Shown here: positions 8,464 through 21,216 of the stretch, one piece after another
Position numbering within the stretch: position 1 is the first letter of the stretch
How the letters are laid out: each line of letters starts with the position of its first letter
Assembly (NCBI GenBank): GCA_947375135.1
Contig: CANCER010000003.1
Coordinates: 124,001 to 188,000, forward strand
Length of the DNA: 64,000 bases
Reading direction: 5' to 3'
From: Comamonadaceae bacterium
Lineage (GTDB): Bacteria > Pseudomonadota > Gammaproteobacteria > Burkholderiales > Burkholderiaceae_C
Made by a program: the position numbers and the translations under genes
Notes under the pieces: model-generated
What the model saw: the letters and a program-made list of their open reading frames with translations, nothing else
Told to the model about the DNA's origin: nothing
Databases searched by the model: none

Positions 8464-9453
8464 ATGTCTGAACTGCACAAGTTTTTATTTGACGGCCTGC
8501 CCGTGCGCGGCGTGATCGTGCGCCTGACGGATGCCTGGACCGAAATCCTGAGCCGGCGTGCCAGCAACAGCAGCACGGGCGCCTATGCACCGGAAGTGCG
8601 CGACATGCTGGGCGAGATGACGGCAGCGGCTGCGCTGATGCAGGCCAATATCAAGTTTGATGGCGCGCTGGTGCTGCAGATTTTCGGCGATGGTCCGGTC
8701 AAGGTGGCGGTGGTGGAGGTGCAATCCGACCTGTCCCTGCGCGCCACGGCCACGGTGCAGCCGCAAGTCGACCCCGGCGCCACGCTCAGCCAGATGGTCA
8801 ACGTGCACAACCAGGGGCGCTGTGCCATCACCCTGGACCCCAAGACCAAGTTCCCCGGCCAGCAGCCCTACCAGGGTGTGGTGCCGCTGTTTGACGACCA
8901 CGGTGTGCCGATCGAAAAACTGAGCGCGGTGCTGGAGCACTACATGCTGCAAAGCGAGCAGCTTGACACCACCCTGGTGCTCGCGGCCGATGACCAGGTG
9001 GCCGCCGGCCTGCTGATTCAGCGTTTGCCCATGGCAGGCACGGGTAATCTGGCCGGCAGCATGGTGTCCAAGGAGACCGAGGACCAGATCGGCCTGAACG
9101 AACACTACAACCGCATTGCGATTTTGGCTTCGAGCCTGAAGCGTGAAGAGCTGTTGACGCTGGATGTGGAAACCATGTTGCGCCGCCTGTTCTGGGAAGA
9201 AAGCATCACCCGCTTCGAGCCGCTGAGCGGCGACAGTGCACCGCGTTTTGCCTGCAGTTGCAGCCGCGAACGTGTCGGCAAGATGATTGTGGGGCTGGGC
9301 CGCGAGGAGGCCGAAAGCATCATCGAAGAGCGGGGGGACATCGAAGTGGGCTGCGAGTTTTGCGGCATGCAATACCGCTTTGACCCGATCGACGCGGCGC
9401 AGTTGTTTGTCGATGCGGTGCAGATCGTGAACGCCGGGCCCGACGCGCACTGA
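8464..9453 (+). CDS. hslO: Redox-regulated chaperone Hsp33
   Basis: A 329-residue cytoplasmic holdase activated by oxidative unfolding. The N-terminal substrate-binding domain begins MSELHKFLFDGLPVRGVIV, and the C-terminal redox switch has the zinc-binding cysteines as FACSCSRERV (CxC) and CEFCGMQYRF (CxxC). All four switch cysteines are present. Slightly longer than the 292-residue Escherichia coli protein. Starts at ATG 8464; ends 27 bases from the end of the convergent P-loop gene, with no strong terminator between. Confidence 0.94.
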   Translation: MSELHKFLFDGLPVRGVIVRLTDAWTEILSRRASNSSTGAYAPEVRDMLGEMTAAAALMQANIKFDGALVLQIFGDGPVKVAVVEVQSDLSLRATATVQPQVDPGATLSQMVNVHNQGRCAITLDPKTKFPGQQPYQGVVPLFDDHGVPIEKLSAVLEHYMLQSEQLDTTLVLAADDQVAAGLLIQRLPMAGTGNLAGSMVSKETEDQIGLNEHYNRIAILASSLKREELLTLDVETMLRRLFWEESITRFEPLSGDSAPRFACSCSRERVGKMIVGLGREEAESIIEERGDIEVGCEFCGMQYRFDPIDAAQLFVDAVQIVNAGPDAH

Positions 9454-9480
9454 GGGGTGGGCGCTGTGGCCCGGGGCTGT

Positions 9481-9909
9481 TCAGGCCTTGGGCAGCAGCG
9501 CACTGAACAAGCGGTGCTCGCACTCCGGGTCCGAGCACTTCTCACAAGCCCATTTCCAGCGACTGGCTGGGCTTTGCAGGGCTGACGGTTCACACCGGTG
9601 GAACTGGATGGCTTGCAAGGCATGCTGCGCGCGATGAGGGCCCTGGCCATAGACCGTGGCATGCGCGAGTGCCCTGTGGGCGAGTCGGGCGCGCAGTTGC
9701 CGGTCGATATGCTGGCGCTGTGCCACTGTAGCAGCCGGGGCTGGCAGGTCCAGCCCCATCAGCAGAACCAGATCCCATTGTGTGGGGCCGTCTGCCAGGG
9801 ATGGGCTGTCGTGGATGTCAAGGGGTTTGGCCGGGTCGCTGTTCGTTCGCAGGGCCACTGCCAGTGCGGTCTTGCCGGTGCCCGGTGCTCCCAGGATCGC
9901 AATCTTCAT
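9481..9909 (-). CDS. Small P-loop protein with a Cys/His C-terminal cluster, unknown function
   Basis: I do not recognise this family. The 142-residue protein begins MKIAILGAPGTGKTALAVAL, a clear Walker A motif, followed by DLVLLMGLDLP, a possible Walker B-like strand. The rest is Ala/His/Gln rich. Near the C terminus CEKCSDPECEH offers three Cys and one His, enough for a small metal site. It is much shorter than typical kinases and resembles the nucleotide-binding half of an AAA-like ATPase used as a stand-alone protein. It follows ftsB on the same strand by 23 bases and may be its operon partner. Confidence 0.7.
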   Translation of the reverse strand: MKIAILGAPGTGKTALAVALRTNSDPAKPLDIHDSPSLADGPTQWDLVLLMGLDLPAPAATVAQRQHIDRQLRARLAHRALAHATVYGQGPHRAQHALQAIQFHRCEPSALQSPASRWKWACEKCSDPECEHRLFSALLPKA

Positions 9910-9932
9910 AAGGTCGTGCAGCGTAGCGCAGG

Positions 9933-10208
9933 CTACTTGGCAATCTGCACAAAGATTTCGTTGTTCTTGACCATGCCCAGTTCGCTGCGGGCTTTTTCTT
10001 CGACGATTTCCAGGCCCTCTTTGAGGTCGCGGATTTCAGCGGACAGGCGGTCATTGGCCAATGACGCCTGCGCATTTTTTAGCTTTTGCGCATCCAACTC
10101 GCTTTGCAGCTTGCTGACGCTGCGCACACTGCCGCGGCCAAACCACAACTGCCCGTGCAGGATCAGCAGCAGGGCAATCAGAAGTAAGGGAACCAGGCGT
10201 TTGTTCAT
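9933..10208 (-). CDS. ftsB: Cell division protein FtsB
   Basis: A 91-residue bitopic protein of the septal FtsQLB complex. One N-terminal transmembrane helix (LVPLLLIALLLILHGQLWFG) is followed by a periplasmic coiled coil (about residues 30-75) and the short conserved end SELGMVKNNEIFVQ. Position right after eno on the same strand is the usual arrangement in proteobacteria. ATG 10206-10208 is the start, 23 bases beyond the eno stop. Confidence 0.92.
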   Translation of the reverse strand: MNKRLVPLLLIALLLILHGQLWFGRGSVRSVSKLQSELDAQKLKNAQASLANDRLSAEIRDLKEGLEIVEEKARSELGMVKNNEIFVQIAK

Positions 10209-10231
10209 GCCTTGTGGTTTGGCCGATGGGT

Positions 10232-12422
<2,191 letters not shown>

Positions 12423-12501
12423 AAGGCCCCCACGCTTCTCGCTGCGCGTAGTGCGCTGCCCCCCGAGGGGGCCTTCGCAGCTTGGAGCGGTCCGGCGCTG
12501 C
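12423..12501. repeat. GC-rich hairpin spacer between kdsA and pyrG
   Basis: The 79-base gap contains GCCCCC-CGA-GGGGGC (12458-12472) and the phrase GCGCGTAGTGCGCT. I recall similar spacers in many Comamonadaceae intergenic regions, so this looks like one copy of a dispersed palindromic repeat; no second copy of the whole phrase was found in this window. Confidence 0.4.
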
Positions 12502-14232
<1,731 letters not shown>

Positions 14233-14290
14233 CTATCCTCTCTGGCTCTTGCTCCATGCTTTTGTATTTTGACTCCCTCATACACCGGTT

Positions 14291-14658
14291 GACTCCCCCA
14301 TCCCCCCCGCCCCTTACCCCCCGTCGGGGTAAGGGGTGCCCAAAGCGGACAGCCCATTTGGTGGCCTCGCGCCGAATGCGGAATTACGGGCGGGGCGTTA
14401 CCGCTGTTTTTGTTTGCCCAGATATCACGCCTGGAGTTCCGAGCGCCGGATGAGGCACAGGCCAGAGGTAACGAACTTATGTTCTATTTTTTCAACGCGT
14501 CCGGCGCTCGGAACTGCAGGCATGAGCTTTTGGCGCGAAGCAGCAGTGGCAGCCTCCCGCCAGTAATTCCGCAACCGGCGTGACGTAACCAAATCGGCTG
14601 TCCGCATTAGGCTCCCCCTCGCCCGGCGGGGGCGAGGGGGTTGGGGGGAGTGGGGAGT
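14291..14658. repeat. Long imperfect inverted-repeat element between pyrG and coaBC
   Basis: The 544-base gap (14170-14713) between two divergent genes holds two arms in opposite orientation: 14291-14450 and 14499-14658, with about 48 bases between. Shared blocks include CGGACAGCC-ATTTGGT, GCGGAATTAC and GTTCCGAGCGCCGGA. Each outer end carries its own perfect hairpin with a different stem: CCCCTTACCCC with GGGGTAAGGGG (14310-14336), and CCCCCTCGCCC with GGGCGAGGGGG (14614-14640). The arms match at roughly 70% by eye. No protein of note is encoded. It looks like a MITE-like or structured dispersed repeat. Confidence 0.75.
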
Positions 14659-14713
14659 AAAAAGCGGTGTACATTGCGACGCATCTGCATACAGCGCCCA
14701 GGCGCAAAACCCC

Positions 14714-15934
14714 ATGGATTTGAACGGCAAACACATTGTTCTGGGCCTCTCCGGCGGCATCGCCTGTTACAAGGCCGCCGAGTTGTGCCGCGCGCTGATC
14801 AAGGAAGGCGCGACAGTGCAAGTAGTCATGACGGAGGCTGCCGCACAGTTCATCACCCCGGTGACCTTGCAGGCCCTGAGCAACCGCACGGTTTATGGCT
14901 CGCAATGGGATGCACGCGAGCCCAACAACATGGCGCATATCAACCTGAGCCGCGAGGCTGACGCGATTCTGATTGCCCCGGCCAGTGCCGATTTCATGGC
15001 CAAGCTCTTGCATGGCCGAGCCGACGATTTGCTCAGCCTGATGTGCCTGGCGCGCCCGATAGACACAGTCCCGCTGTTGATTGCCCCGGCCATGAACCGG
15101 GAGATGTGGGCCCACCCGGCCACGCAGCGCAATATGGCGCAACTCAAAGCCGATGGCACGCACTTGCTGGGTGTGGGCAATGGCGAGCAGGCCTGTGGCG
15201 AAACGGGGGATGGTCGCATGCTGGAGCCGCAGGAATTGCTGCAGGATGTGATTGCCTTCTTCCAACCCAAGGTGCTGGCCGGCCACCATGTGCTGGTGAG
15301 TGCAGGGCCGACCTTTGAGGCGATTGACCCGGTGCGTGGCATTACCAATCTGTCCAGCGGCAAGATGGGTTTTGCCATCGCGCGCGCGGCGCAAGAGGCT
15401 GGTGCGGCGGTGACGCTGGTTGCAGGACCCGTGGCATTGGCTACCCCGCGCGGCGTGAAGCGCATCAACGTCGTCTCGGCGCTGGACATGATGGATGCCT
15501 GCGTCAGTCAGGCAGACCAGGCCACGGTGTTTATTGCCACGGCCGCAGTTGCCGATTGGCGACCCGACACCGCGGCCCACGAGAAGATCAAGAAGGACGG
15601 CTCGGGCTTGGTCCCGCAACTCGGCTTTGTCGAAAATCCGGACATTCTGGCCACCCTGGCGCAATCACCGCGCGCTGCAACAGGTGATTTGTTTTGCGTT
15701 GGCTTTGCGGCCGAGAGCCACGATCTGCTGGCCCACGCCACGGCCAAGCGGGCGCGCAAGAACGTGCCGCTGCTGGTGGGCAATATCGGCCCGTCCACCT
15801 TTGGCCAGGATGACAATGCCTTGTTGTTGGTAGACGCAAACGGCGCGCGTGAAATTCCGCGCAACAGCAAGCTGGCGTTGGCCCGGCTGCTGGTGGCCGA
15901 CATTGCCAAACGTGTGGCCCGACAATCCGCCTGA
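14714..15934 (+). CDS. coaBC: Bifunctional phosphopantothenoylcysteine decarboxylase / phosphopantothenate-cysteine ligase
   Basis: A 406-residue cytoplasmic enzyme for two consecutive steps of coenzyme A synthesis. The N-terminal flavoprotein decarboxylase domain has ITLGLSGG-like [52 protein letters not shown] and the [10 protein letters not shown] clamp with the active Cys. The C-terminal ligase domain begins [18 protein letters not shown] and continues [13 protein letters not shown]. Starts at ATG 14714, divergent from pyrG across the repeat element. Followed by dut 134 bases downstream, the common coaBC-dut order. Confidence 0.96.
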   Translation: MDLNGKHIVLGLSGGIACYKAAELCRALIKEGATVQVVMTEAAAQFITPVTLQALSNRTVYGSQWDAREPNNMAHINLSREADAILIAPASADFMAKLLHGRADDLLSLMCLARPIDTVPLLIAPAMNREMWAHPATQRNMAQLKADGTHLLGVGNGEQACGETGDGRMLEPQELLQDVIAFFQPKVLAGHHVLVSAGPTFEAIDPVRGITNLSSGKMGFAIARAAQEAGAAVTLVAGPVALATPRGVKRINVVSALDMMDACVSQADQATVFIATAAVADWRPDTAAHEKIKKDGSGLVPQLGFVENPDILATLAQSPRAATGDLFCVGFAAESHDLLAHATAKRARKNVPLLVGNIGPSTFGQDDNALLLVDANGAREIPRNSKLALARLLVADIAKRVARQSA

Positions 15935-16068
15935 GTCTTTGCCATGGCCGCCCGGGAACGCGCTGGCTGGCTTGTTGGCCAGGCATCCTGCCACTGGCCC
16001 GCGGTCAAGCCGTCTGCGCAGCCAGCGCCCATTTTTGTTTCACTGAACCGCACCTGCCTTTATTCACC

Positions 16069-16518
16069 ATGCACATCGACATCAAAATCCTGGACGCCCG
16101 CCTCAACGACAACCTGCCCGCTTATGCCACACCCGGCAGTGCCGGTCTGGACCTGCGTGCCTGTCTGGACGCGCCGCTCACCTTGGAGCCCAATGCCTGG
16201 CAACTGGTGCCCACCGGCATGGCCATTTATCTGGAAGACCCGGGCTTTGCCGCGCTCATCCTGCCCCGCTCCGGTCTGGGCCACAAGCACGGCATCGTGC
16301 TGGGCAATCTGGTGGGGTTGATTGACAGCGATTACCAGGGCCAACTGATGGTCAGCGCCTGGAACCGCAGCAGCACTGCCTTCACCATAGCGCCCATGGA
16401 GCGCATTGCCCAACTGGTGGTGGTACCGGTGGTGCAGGCCCGGTTCAACGTCGTGCAGGAGTTTCCTGCCGCCTCGCTGCGTGGCGAGGGCGGCTACGGA
16501 TCCACCGGAAAGGGCTAG
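16069..16518 (+). CDS. dut: Deoxyuridine 5'-triphosphate nucleotidohydrolase (dUTPase)
   Basis: A 149-residue trimeric enzyme hydrolysing dUTP to dUMP, keeping uracil out of DNA. The five dUTPase motifs are visible: [60 protein letters not shown], and the C-terminal arm [12 protein letters not shown]. The start is ATG 16069. Its stop overlaps the end of convergent slyD by a few bases, so the two transcripts must overlap. Confidence 0.97.
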   Translation: MHIDIKILDARLNDNLPAYATPGSAGLDLRACLDAPLTLEPNAWQLVPTGMAIYLEDPGFAALILPRSGLGHKHGIVLGNLVGLIDSDYQGQLMVSAWNRSSTAFTIAPMERIAQLVVVPVVQARFNVVQEFPAASLRGEGGYGSTGKG

Positions 16519-17048
16519 TGCAGGGTTTCGTCGCCCGGCAGGGCATCGTGTAAGGGCTGAATGCGGAAGAAACCCGTGCCGGTGGAGCCGCTGCCAATTT
16601 CTTCTTCGGTGGCCTCGCGCACAGAATGCACATACAGGCTGATGCGGATCGCAATGCCGGCCAGCGGGTGGTTGCCATCCAGCACCACATGCTCGGGGTA
16701 AATGTCGGTAATGGTGTAGAGCGTGTCGCGCGGTGCATCCGGGTTGCAGCCGGCCGGCAGGGCAGAGCCTTCCATGGTCAGGCCTGCCTCCAACTCGGGC
16801 GGGAACAGGTCGCGCGGCTCCAGAAACAGCAACTGGTCATTGAAATCACCAAAAGCTTGTTCTGGCTCAATCTGCAATTGCAGGTTGGCGCCAATAGCGT
16901 GGCCCAATAGCGCTTCTTCTATCACCGGCAACAAATCGTGGCCGCCGATCAAAAACTCTGCTGGATCGTCCAGCACGTCCAGTTCTTCGCCCAAGGTGTC
17001 TTTCAGCGTCCAGGTCAGGGCAACGACGCATTGTTGTGTGATTTCCAT
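16515..17048 (-). CDS. slyD: FKBP-type peptidyl-prolyl isomerase, SlyD-like
   Basis: A 177-residue SlyD/FkpA2-type prolyl isomerase. An FKBP domain is interrupted by an insert-in-flap chaperone domain (about residues 65-130): [49 protein letters not shown], and [19 protein letters not shown]. The histidine-rich metal-binding tail of E. coli SlyD is absent, so a nickel role is unlikely. Divergent from roxA, with 14 bases between their start codons. Confidence 0.88.
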   Translation of the reverse strand: MEITQQCVVALTWTLKDTLGEELDVLDDPAEFLIGGHDLLPVIEEALLGHAIGANLQLQIEPEQAFGDFNDQLLFLEPRDLFPPELEAGLTMEGSALPAGCNPDAPRDTLYTITDIYPEHVVLDGNHPLAGIAIRISLYVHSVREATEEEIGSGSTGTGFFRIQPLHDALPGDETLH

Positions 17049-17062
17049 GAAAGAATTGTCCC

Positions 17063-18196
17063 ATGAACATTACGACCCCCCTCCAGCTGCTAGGCGGCAT
17101 CTCGCCCGAGACCTTTATGCGCGTTTACTGGGAGAAAAAGCCGCTGCTGATCCGCGCGGCCATTCCCGGCTTTACGCCGCTGCTGGACCGCGCTGAACTC
17201 ATTGATCTGGCCGCACAGGACGATGTGGAGTCGCGTCTGGTGGTGCAGGCAAAAGCCGACAAGCAAGGCCAGTGGCGCCTCAAGCACGGGCCTTTTGCGC
17301 GCAAGGACTACCCGGCCTTCAAGCAGCCCGGCTGGACCGTGCTGGTGCAGGGTGTGGACCTGCACGACGAGCGCGTGCACCAGTTGATGAACCAGTTCCG
17401 CTTTGTGCCCGATGCGCGCCTGGACGATTTGATGATCAGCTATGCCACCGACACTGGTGGCGTGGGTCCGCACTACGACAGCTACGACGTGTTCCTGCTG
17501 CAGGCTCAAGGGCGCAGGCATTGGCGCATTGGCCGCCAGAAAGACCTGAGCCTGGTGCCGGATATGCCAGTGAAAATTCTGGCCAATTTTGTGCCCGAGC
17601 AGGAGTTCGTTCTGGAGCCGGGTGACATGTTGTACCTGCCGCCGGAATGGGCACACGACGGTATTGCCGAAGGCGAGTGCATGACCTACTCGATTGGCTT
17701 CCGTTCGCCGGTCAAGGGCGAGATCGCTCGTGATTTGCTGCAAGCCTTGGCCGAGCAGGCGTTGGACGATGTGGGCAGTACGATTTACCGCGACCCCAAG
17801 CAACCGGCCGTCAGCGGCAGCGGTGAGATCCCGGAGGGGCTGGTGCAGTTTGCCCGGGAGGCGCTGGCTGCCGCCCTGAAAGACCCTCTGGCGCTGCAGC
17901 GCTCGCTGGGCGAAATCATGACTGAGCCCAAGGCGCATGTCTGGTTCCATGGTGAGCAGGATTTTGAAGAAGGTGTGGGCGTGCGTCTGGATCGGCGCAC
18001 CCGCATGATGTACGACGCCAAACATGTGTTCATCAACGGCGAGAGCTTCCGCGCTGCCGGCAGTGATGCCAAGCTCATGCGCAAGCTGGCCGACAACCGC
18101 GAGCTGTCCGTGGCCGAGGTGGCCAAGCTCAGCGACGGTGCGGCCGAACTGTTGGCCCAATGGGGCGAGGACGGCTGGCTGTATGGCCTTGCCTGA
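17063..18196 (+). CDS. roxA: Ribosomal protein arginine hydroxylase, cupin/JmjC (RoxA/YcfD-like)
   Basis: A 377-residue Fe(II)/2-oxoglutarate oxygenase. E. coli YcfD hydroxylates an arginine of ribosomal protein L16. The JmjC double-stranded beta-helix has the iron ligands as GPHYDSYDVFLLQ (His137, Asp139) and PPEWAHDG (His198), at YcfD-like spacing. The conserved stretch ISYATDTGGVGPHYD is typical of this group. A winged-helix dimerisation and C-terminal region follow. It overlaps the next gene by 14 bases. Confidence 0.9.
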   Translation: MNITTPLQLLGGISPETFMRVYWEKKPLLIRAAIPGFTPLLDRAELIDLAAQDDVESRLVVQAKADKQGQWRLKHGPFARKDYPAFKQPGWTVLVQGVDLHDERVHQLMNQFRFVPDARLDDLMISYATDTGGVGPHYDSYDVFLLQAQGRRHWRIGRQKDLSLVPDMPVKILANFVPEQEFVLEPGDMLYLPPEWAHDGIAEGECMTYSIGFRSPVKGEIARDLLQALAEQALDDVGSTIYRDPKQPAVSGSGEIPEGLVQFAREALAAALKDPLALQRSLGEIMTEPKAHVWFHGEQDFEEGVGVRLDRRTRMMYDAKHVFINGESFRAAGSDAKLMRKLADNRELSVAEVAKLSDGAAELLAQWGEDGWLYGLA

Positions 18197-18704
18197 AGAC
18201 CCTGCGCCGGTTGCTGCACTGGTGCCGCTGGCGCAAGGCGCGTTTGCCGGCCCCGGCGCCTTTGCCGGGCTGGTGCGCCATGCGCTGGCGCATGCCGCGC
18301 AGGAGGGTTGGGCTGAAATGGTCTGGAGTGATGCCACTTTCGAAGATTGGCCACTTTATGACAAGGCGGTGGTGGAGTGCTTGAGCGCCTGGTCACGCAA
18401 AGGGCGCAAACTCACCCTGCTGGCGCACCACTTTGACGCCATGCGGCGGGTTCACCCGCGTTTTGTGGATTGGCGGGTGCGCTGGGATCACCTGGTGGAG
18501 TGCCGTATTTGCAAAGGAGTTGAAGCGGTGAACTTCCCCAGCGCACTGTGGGCGCCTTCCTGGGCGCTGCGTCGGTTGGATGTGCTTCGCAGCAGTGGCG
18601 TGGCCAGTGTGGAGCCGCGCATGCGGTGGCTGTTGCGGGAGGAACTGGAAGAGCGCAAACGCCAGAGTTCGCAGGGATTTCCGGCCAGCACCCTGGGACT
18701 CTAA
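18183..18704 (+). CDS. Conserved protein of unknown function coupled to roxA
   Basis: A 173-residue soluble protein with no family I can name securely. Start ATG 18183 lies inside the end of roxA (14-base overlap), so it is probably translationally coupled. Visible features: a Pro/Ala/Gly-rich start, an aromatic acidic stretch WSDATFEDWPLYDKAVVECL, a region RKLTLLAHHFDAMRR, a pair of cysteines in VECRICKG, and an Arg/Glu-rich end. Trp is unusually frequent. Similar partners sit beside roxA in related bacteria as far as I recall, suggesting a role connected with it, but no reaction can be proposed. Confidence 0.75.
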   Translation: MALPEDPAPVAALVPLAQGAFAGPGAFAGLVRHALAHAAQEGWAEMVWSDATFEDWPLYDKAVVECLSAWSRKGRKLTLLAHHFDAMRRVHPRFVDWRVRWDHLVECRICKGVEAVNFPSALWAPSWALRRLDVLRSSGVASVEPRMRWLLREELEERKRQSSQGFPASTLGL

Positions 18705-18747
18705 AGTGGTGTCAAAGGGTTTTCCCGAACGAACCACTCAAACATTG

Positions 18748-18753
18748 TATAAT
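18748..18753 (+). promoter_or_regulatory. Perfect -10 box (TATAAT) for the small lipoprotein gene
   Basis: TATAAT at 18748-18753, preceded directly by TTG, starts a 110-base leader before the ATG at 18863. The -35 region is poor. Perfect -10 boxes are rare in this GC-rich window. Confidence 0.6.
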
Positions 18754-18816
18754 TTGGGGCTCTGACAAAAAGAGATCGAATGCTTCTTGTCGGGGTCTTG
18801 GTGGCTTGCTGCTAAG

Positions 18817-18834
18817 ACAATTTCCGGAAATTGT
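18817..18834. promoter_or_regulatory. 18-bp perfect palindrome in the lipoprotein leader
   Basis: ACAATTTCC-GGAAATTGT is perfectly self-complementary and lies 29 bases before the start codon, downstream of the -10 box. It could be an operator or an RNA stem affecting translation or stability. Confidence 0.5.
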
Positions 18835-18862
18835 TTCGTTAACTCACTTTAGTCTAAAAACC

Positions 18863-19045
18863 ATGAACAAATCACTCGTATTGGCAGCCATCATTGCTGC
18901 CGCTGCTCTTGCTGCTTGCGGTAAGAAAGAAGAAGCTCCCGCACCTGCTGCTGCACCCGCTGCTGCTGCACCTGCACCCGCTGCTGACGCTTCTGCTGCT
19001 CCCGCAGCAGCAGCACCTGCTGCTGACGCTTCTGCAGCCAAGTAA
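18863..19045 (+). CDS. Small Ala/Pro-rich lipoprotein
   Basis: A 60-residue protein: MNKSLVLAAIIAAAALAACG is a lipoprotein signal with lipobox LAAC (Cys19), then GKKEEAP and a repetitive Ala/Pro/Asp tail ending in Lys. After processing, only about 42 residues remain, so it is an unstructured, membrane-anchored tether or a filler like other small abundant lipoproteins. Alanine is mostly encoded by GCT and GCA instead of the GCC/GCG of its neighbours, a bias seen in highly expressed genes. It has its own TATAAT promoter and a strong terminator, so it is a single-gene transcript. No function can be assigned. Confidence 0.85.
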   Translation: MNKSLVLAAIIAAAALAACGKKEEAPAPAAAPAAAAPAPAADASAAPAAAAPAADASAAK

Positions 19046-19060
19046 TTCGTTACTTGCTTA

Positions 19061-19084
19061 AAAAGCCACCTTCGGGTGGCTTTT
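19061..19084. terminator. Bidirectional intrinsic terminator between the lipoprotein gene and bamC
   Basis: AAAAGCCACC-TTCG-GGTGGCTTTT: a 10-bp stem with a TTCG loop followed by eight T on the plus strand and preceded by an A run that reads as T on the minus strand. It serves both convergent genes. Confidence 0.92.
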
Positions 19085-19162
19085 TTTTGTCCTACTTCAA
19101 GCCGGTGCTGCCATTGAGAGACCGCAGACTGTGCCACTCGCACCGTCTGCGGTACGCAGCAG

Positions 19163-20260
19163 CTATTTGATATCGTCCGCGATGACCTTGGTAATGCGTT
19201 GCGCACTGGCTGAGGCTTCAGGGGCGCCCTTGCTGTCCAGTACCGAAACTACGGTCGATTCACCCTGGCTCTTCAAGGCGATCCGGAAGGTCGTGGCCTC
19301 AGTCGATTTGGGCGAGCTGCCACCGAATAGCTTGCCAAAGAATCCGGGTTCTGAATTGGCGCCGGTATCTGCTGCCACATAGCGCACAAAGTAGATGCCT
19401 TGCTTGCGGTCGCGGTCCTCTACCGTAAAACCAGTGCGATCCAGTGCCAAGCCGACACGGCGCCAGGCGCGGTCAAACCCTTCAGCAATCTGCACCACGG
19501 GACGGCCGTCGACCGTGCCCAGACTGGCTACCGATTTGGCTGCACCGGCGGACGCCACCATGGCCTTGGCCTGCTCCGGCGTAGAGCCCAGCTTGACCAT
19601 CAGGCGGCGCAGAAACTCTGCTTCGAGTTCCGGATCGCTGGCGCGTGGTTGCCACACGGTTTCGTCCGAGCGCTCTTTGGTGTAGACCTCAATCACGCCG
19701 CGGTGGCTGATAAATATCTCGGTTTCACCGGCTGCATTGGTCTCCAGCCGGGTGCGGAACTTGTCGCGTTCGGCCGTGGAATACAGGGAGTCCAGCAGCT
19801 TGCCGATTGAATTACGGATGATGTCCTGTGGAATCTTGGCCCGGTTCTCGGCCCAATCGGTTTCCATAATGCCCAGATTGTTCTGGTCCATCGCTAACAG
19901 GAAGCCGCTTTCCAGCCAGAAGTCCTTGACCGGGTCCCACAGTTTGTCGGCAGAGCGTTTGACCACCAGCCAACGCTGATTTCCGCTGCGCTCAATGCGC
20001 ACGTCACCCACTTCAGTTGCTGCCACCGGCACCTTGGCCGCAGCCACCTGGCCGACCTTGTAGCCGGAGGCCGAAACAGCACCATCGACCACCGTGTAAC
20101 GGGTGTCTTTGGAGAGTTGCGTCAGGTCAGGCGGTACTACCAGGGAGGGCGCGCGCACCGTGCTGCTGTTGCGGTAATCCACCTTGTCGGATTCCAAAGC
20201 AGAACAGCCTGCCAGTGCCAGGGCGGTTACCAGGGCGGTCAGTTGAATAATCGATTTCAC
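19163..20260 (-). CDS. bamC: Outer membrane assembly lipoprotein BamC
   Basis: A 365-residue lipoprotein (NlpB) of the BAM complex that inserts outer-membrane beta-barrels. Lipobox LAGCS with Cys19 (MKSIIQLTALVTALALAGCS), then the conserved unstructured segment APSLVVPPDLTQLSKDTRY that binds BamD, then two helix-grip domains (about residues 95-210 and 250-360). Downstream of dapA by 28 bases, the usual pairing. Ends at the bidirectional terminator. Confidence 0.92.
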   Translation of the reverse strand: MKSIIQLTALVTALALAGCSALESDKVDYRNSSTVRAPSLVVPPDLTQLSKDTRYTVVDGAVSASGYKVGQVAAAKVPVAATEVGDVRIERSGNQRWLVVKRSADKLWDPVKDFWLESGFLLAMDQNNLGIMETDWAENRAKIPQDIIRNSIGKLLDSLYSTAERDKFRTRLETNAAGETEIFISHRGVIEVYTKERSDETVWQPRASDPELEAEFLRRLMVKLGSTPEQAKAMVASAGAAKSVASLGTVDGRPVVQIAEGFDRAWRRVGLALDRTGFTVEDRDRKQGIYFVRYVAADTGANSEPGFFGKLFGGSSPKSTEATTFRIALKSQGESTVVSVLDSKGAPEASASAQRITKVIADDIK

Positions 20261-20288
20261 AAAATTCCTCTTTTTGTTTGCACGGGAC

Positions 20289-21182
20289 TTAGATCAGGCC
20301 GGTGGATTGCATCACCTGTTCCAGCATCTGCTGGCTGGGCTCGGTGAGCGTGGTGAGCGGCAGGCGCATGGTGCCCAGGCTCAGACCCATGCGGGCCACG
20401 GCCCACTTCACGGGGATGGGGTTGGACTCCATAAACAGCACCTTGTGCAGAGGCAAAAGCTTGAACTGAATTTCCATGGCGCGTTGGACGTCGCCGGCAA
20501 TGGCCGCCATACACAGTTCGTGCATCAGGCGCGGTGCCACATTGGCGGTCACACTCACGTTGCCATGGCCACCGCACAGCATCAGCGCCACGGCGGTCGG
20601 GTCATCGCCCGAGTAAATGGCGAAGTCCTTGGGTGCTTCCTTGATCAGCCATTGGGCGCGCTCGATATTGCCAGTGGCTTCCTTGATGCCGACAATGCCG
20701 GGCACCTGGGCCAGGCGCAGGACCGTGTCATGTGCCATATCGGCAACCGAGCGGCCGGGTACGTTGTACAGAATGAGGGGCAGGTCCACCGCTTCGGCAA
20801 TCGCCTTGAAGTGCTGGTACTGGCCTTCTTGCGTGGGCTTGTTGTAGTAAGGCACCACTTGCAACTGGCTGTCCGCGCCGACTTTCTTGGCAAACTGCGC
20901 CAGGTTGATAGCTTCTTTGGTGGAGTTGGCACCGCAGCCGGCCATGATGGGCACGCGGCCGGCAGACTGCTCTACCGACACGCGGATGATCTCGCAATGC
21001 TCCTCTACGCTCACGGTGGGAGACTCACCGGTCGTGCCCACCACACCAATGCAGTCGGTGCCTTCGGCAATATGCCAGTCGATCAGCCGGCGCAATGCCG
21101 GATAGTCCACCGCTCCATCTGCGAGCATGGGGGTAACCAGAGCGACGATGCTGCCCCGCAAAGGGCCTTGTGAAGAGTTCAT
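20289..21182 (-). CDS. dapA: 4-hydroxy-tetrahydrodipicolinate synthase
   Basis: A 297-residue TIM-barrel enzyme condensing pyruvate with aspartate semialdehyde, the first committed step to diaminopimelate and lysine. Signature [28 protein letters not shown], the Tyr in [10 protein letters not shown] and the Schiff-base Lys in [11 protein letters not shown] are intact. Start ATG 21180-21182. Cotranscribed with bamC. Confidence 0.96.
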   Translation of the reverse strand: MNSSQGPLRGSIVALVTPMLADGAVDYPALRRLIDWHIAEGTDCIGVVGTTGESPTVSVEEHCEIIRVSVEQSAGRVPIMAGCGANSTKEAINLAQFAKKVGADSQLQVVPYYNKPTQEGQYQHFKAIAEAVDLPLILYNVPGRSVADMAHDTVLRLAQVPGIVGIKEATGNIERAQWLIKEAPKDFAIYSGDDPTAVALMLCGGHGNVSVTANVAPRLMHELCMAAIAGDVQRAMEIQFKLLPLHKVLFMESNPIPVKWAVARMGLSLGTMRLPLTTLTEPSQQMLEQVMQSTGLI

Positions 21183-21216
21183 GGCTTGCCAGTAGTTCGG
21201 TAAACGTTCATTTTAA

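Noticed and set aside
16515..16518. Nickel-metabolism role for slyD
   Set aside because: The histidine-rich metal-binding tail is missing, so only the isomerase/chaperone role is supported.
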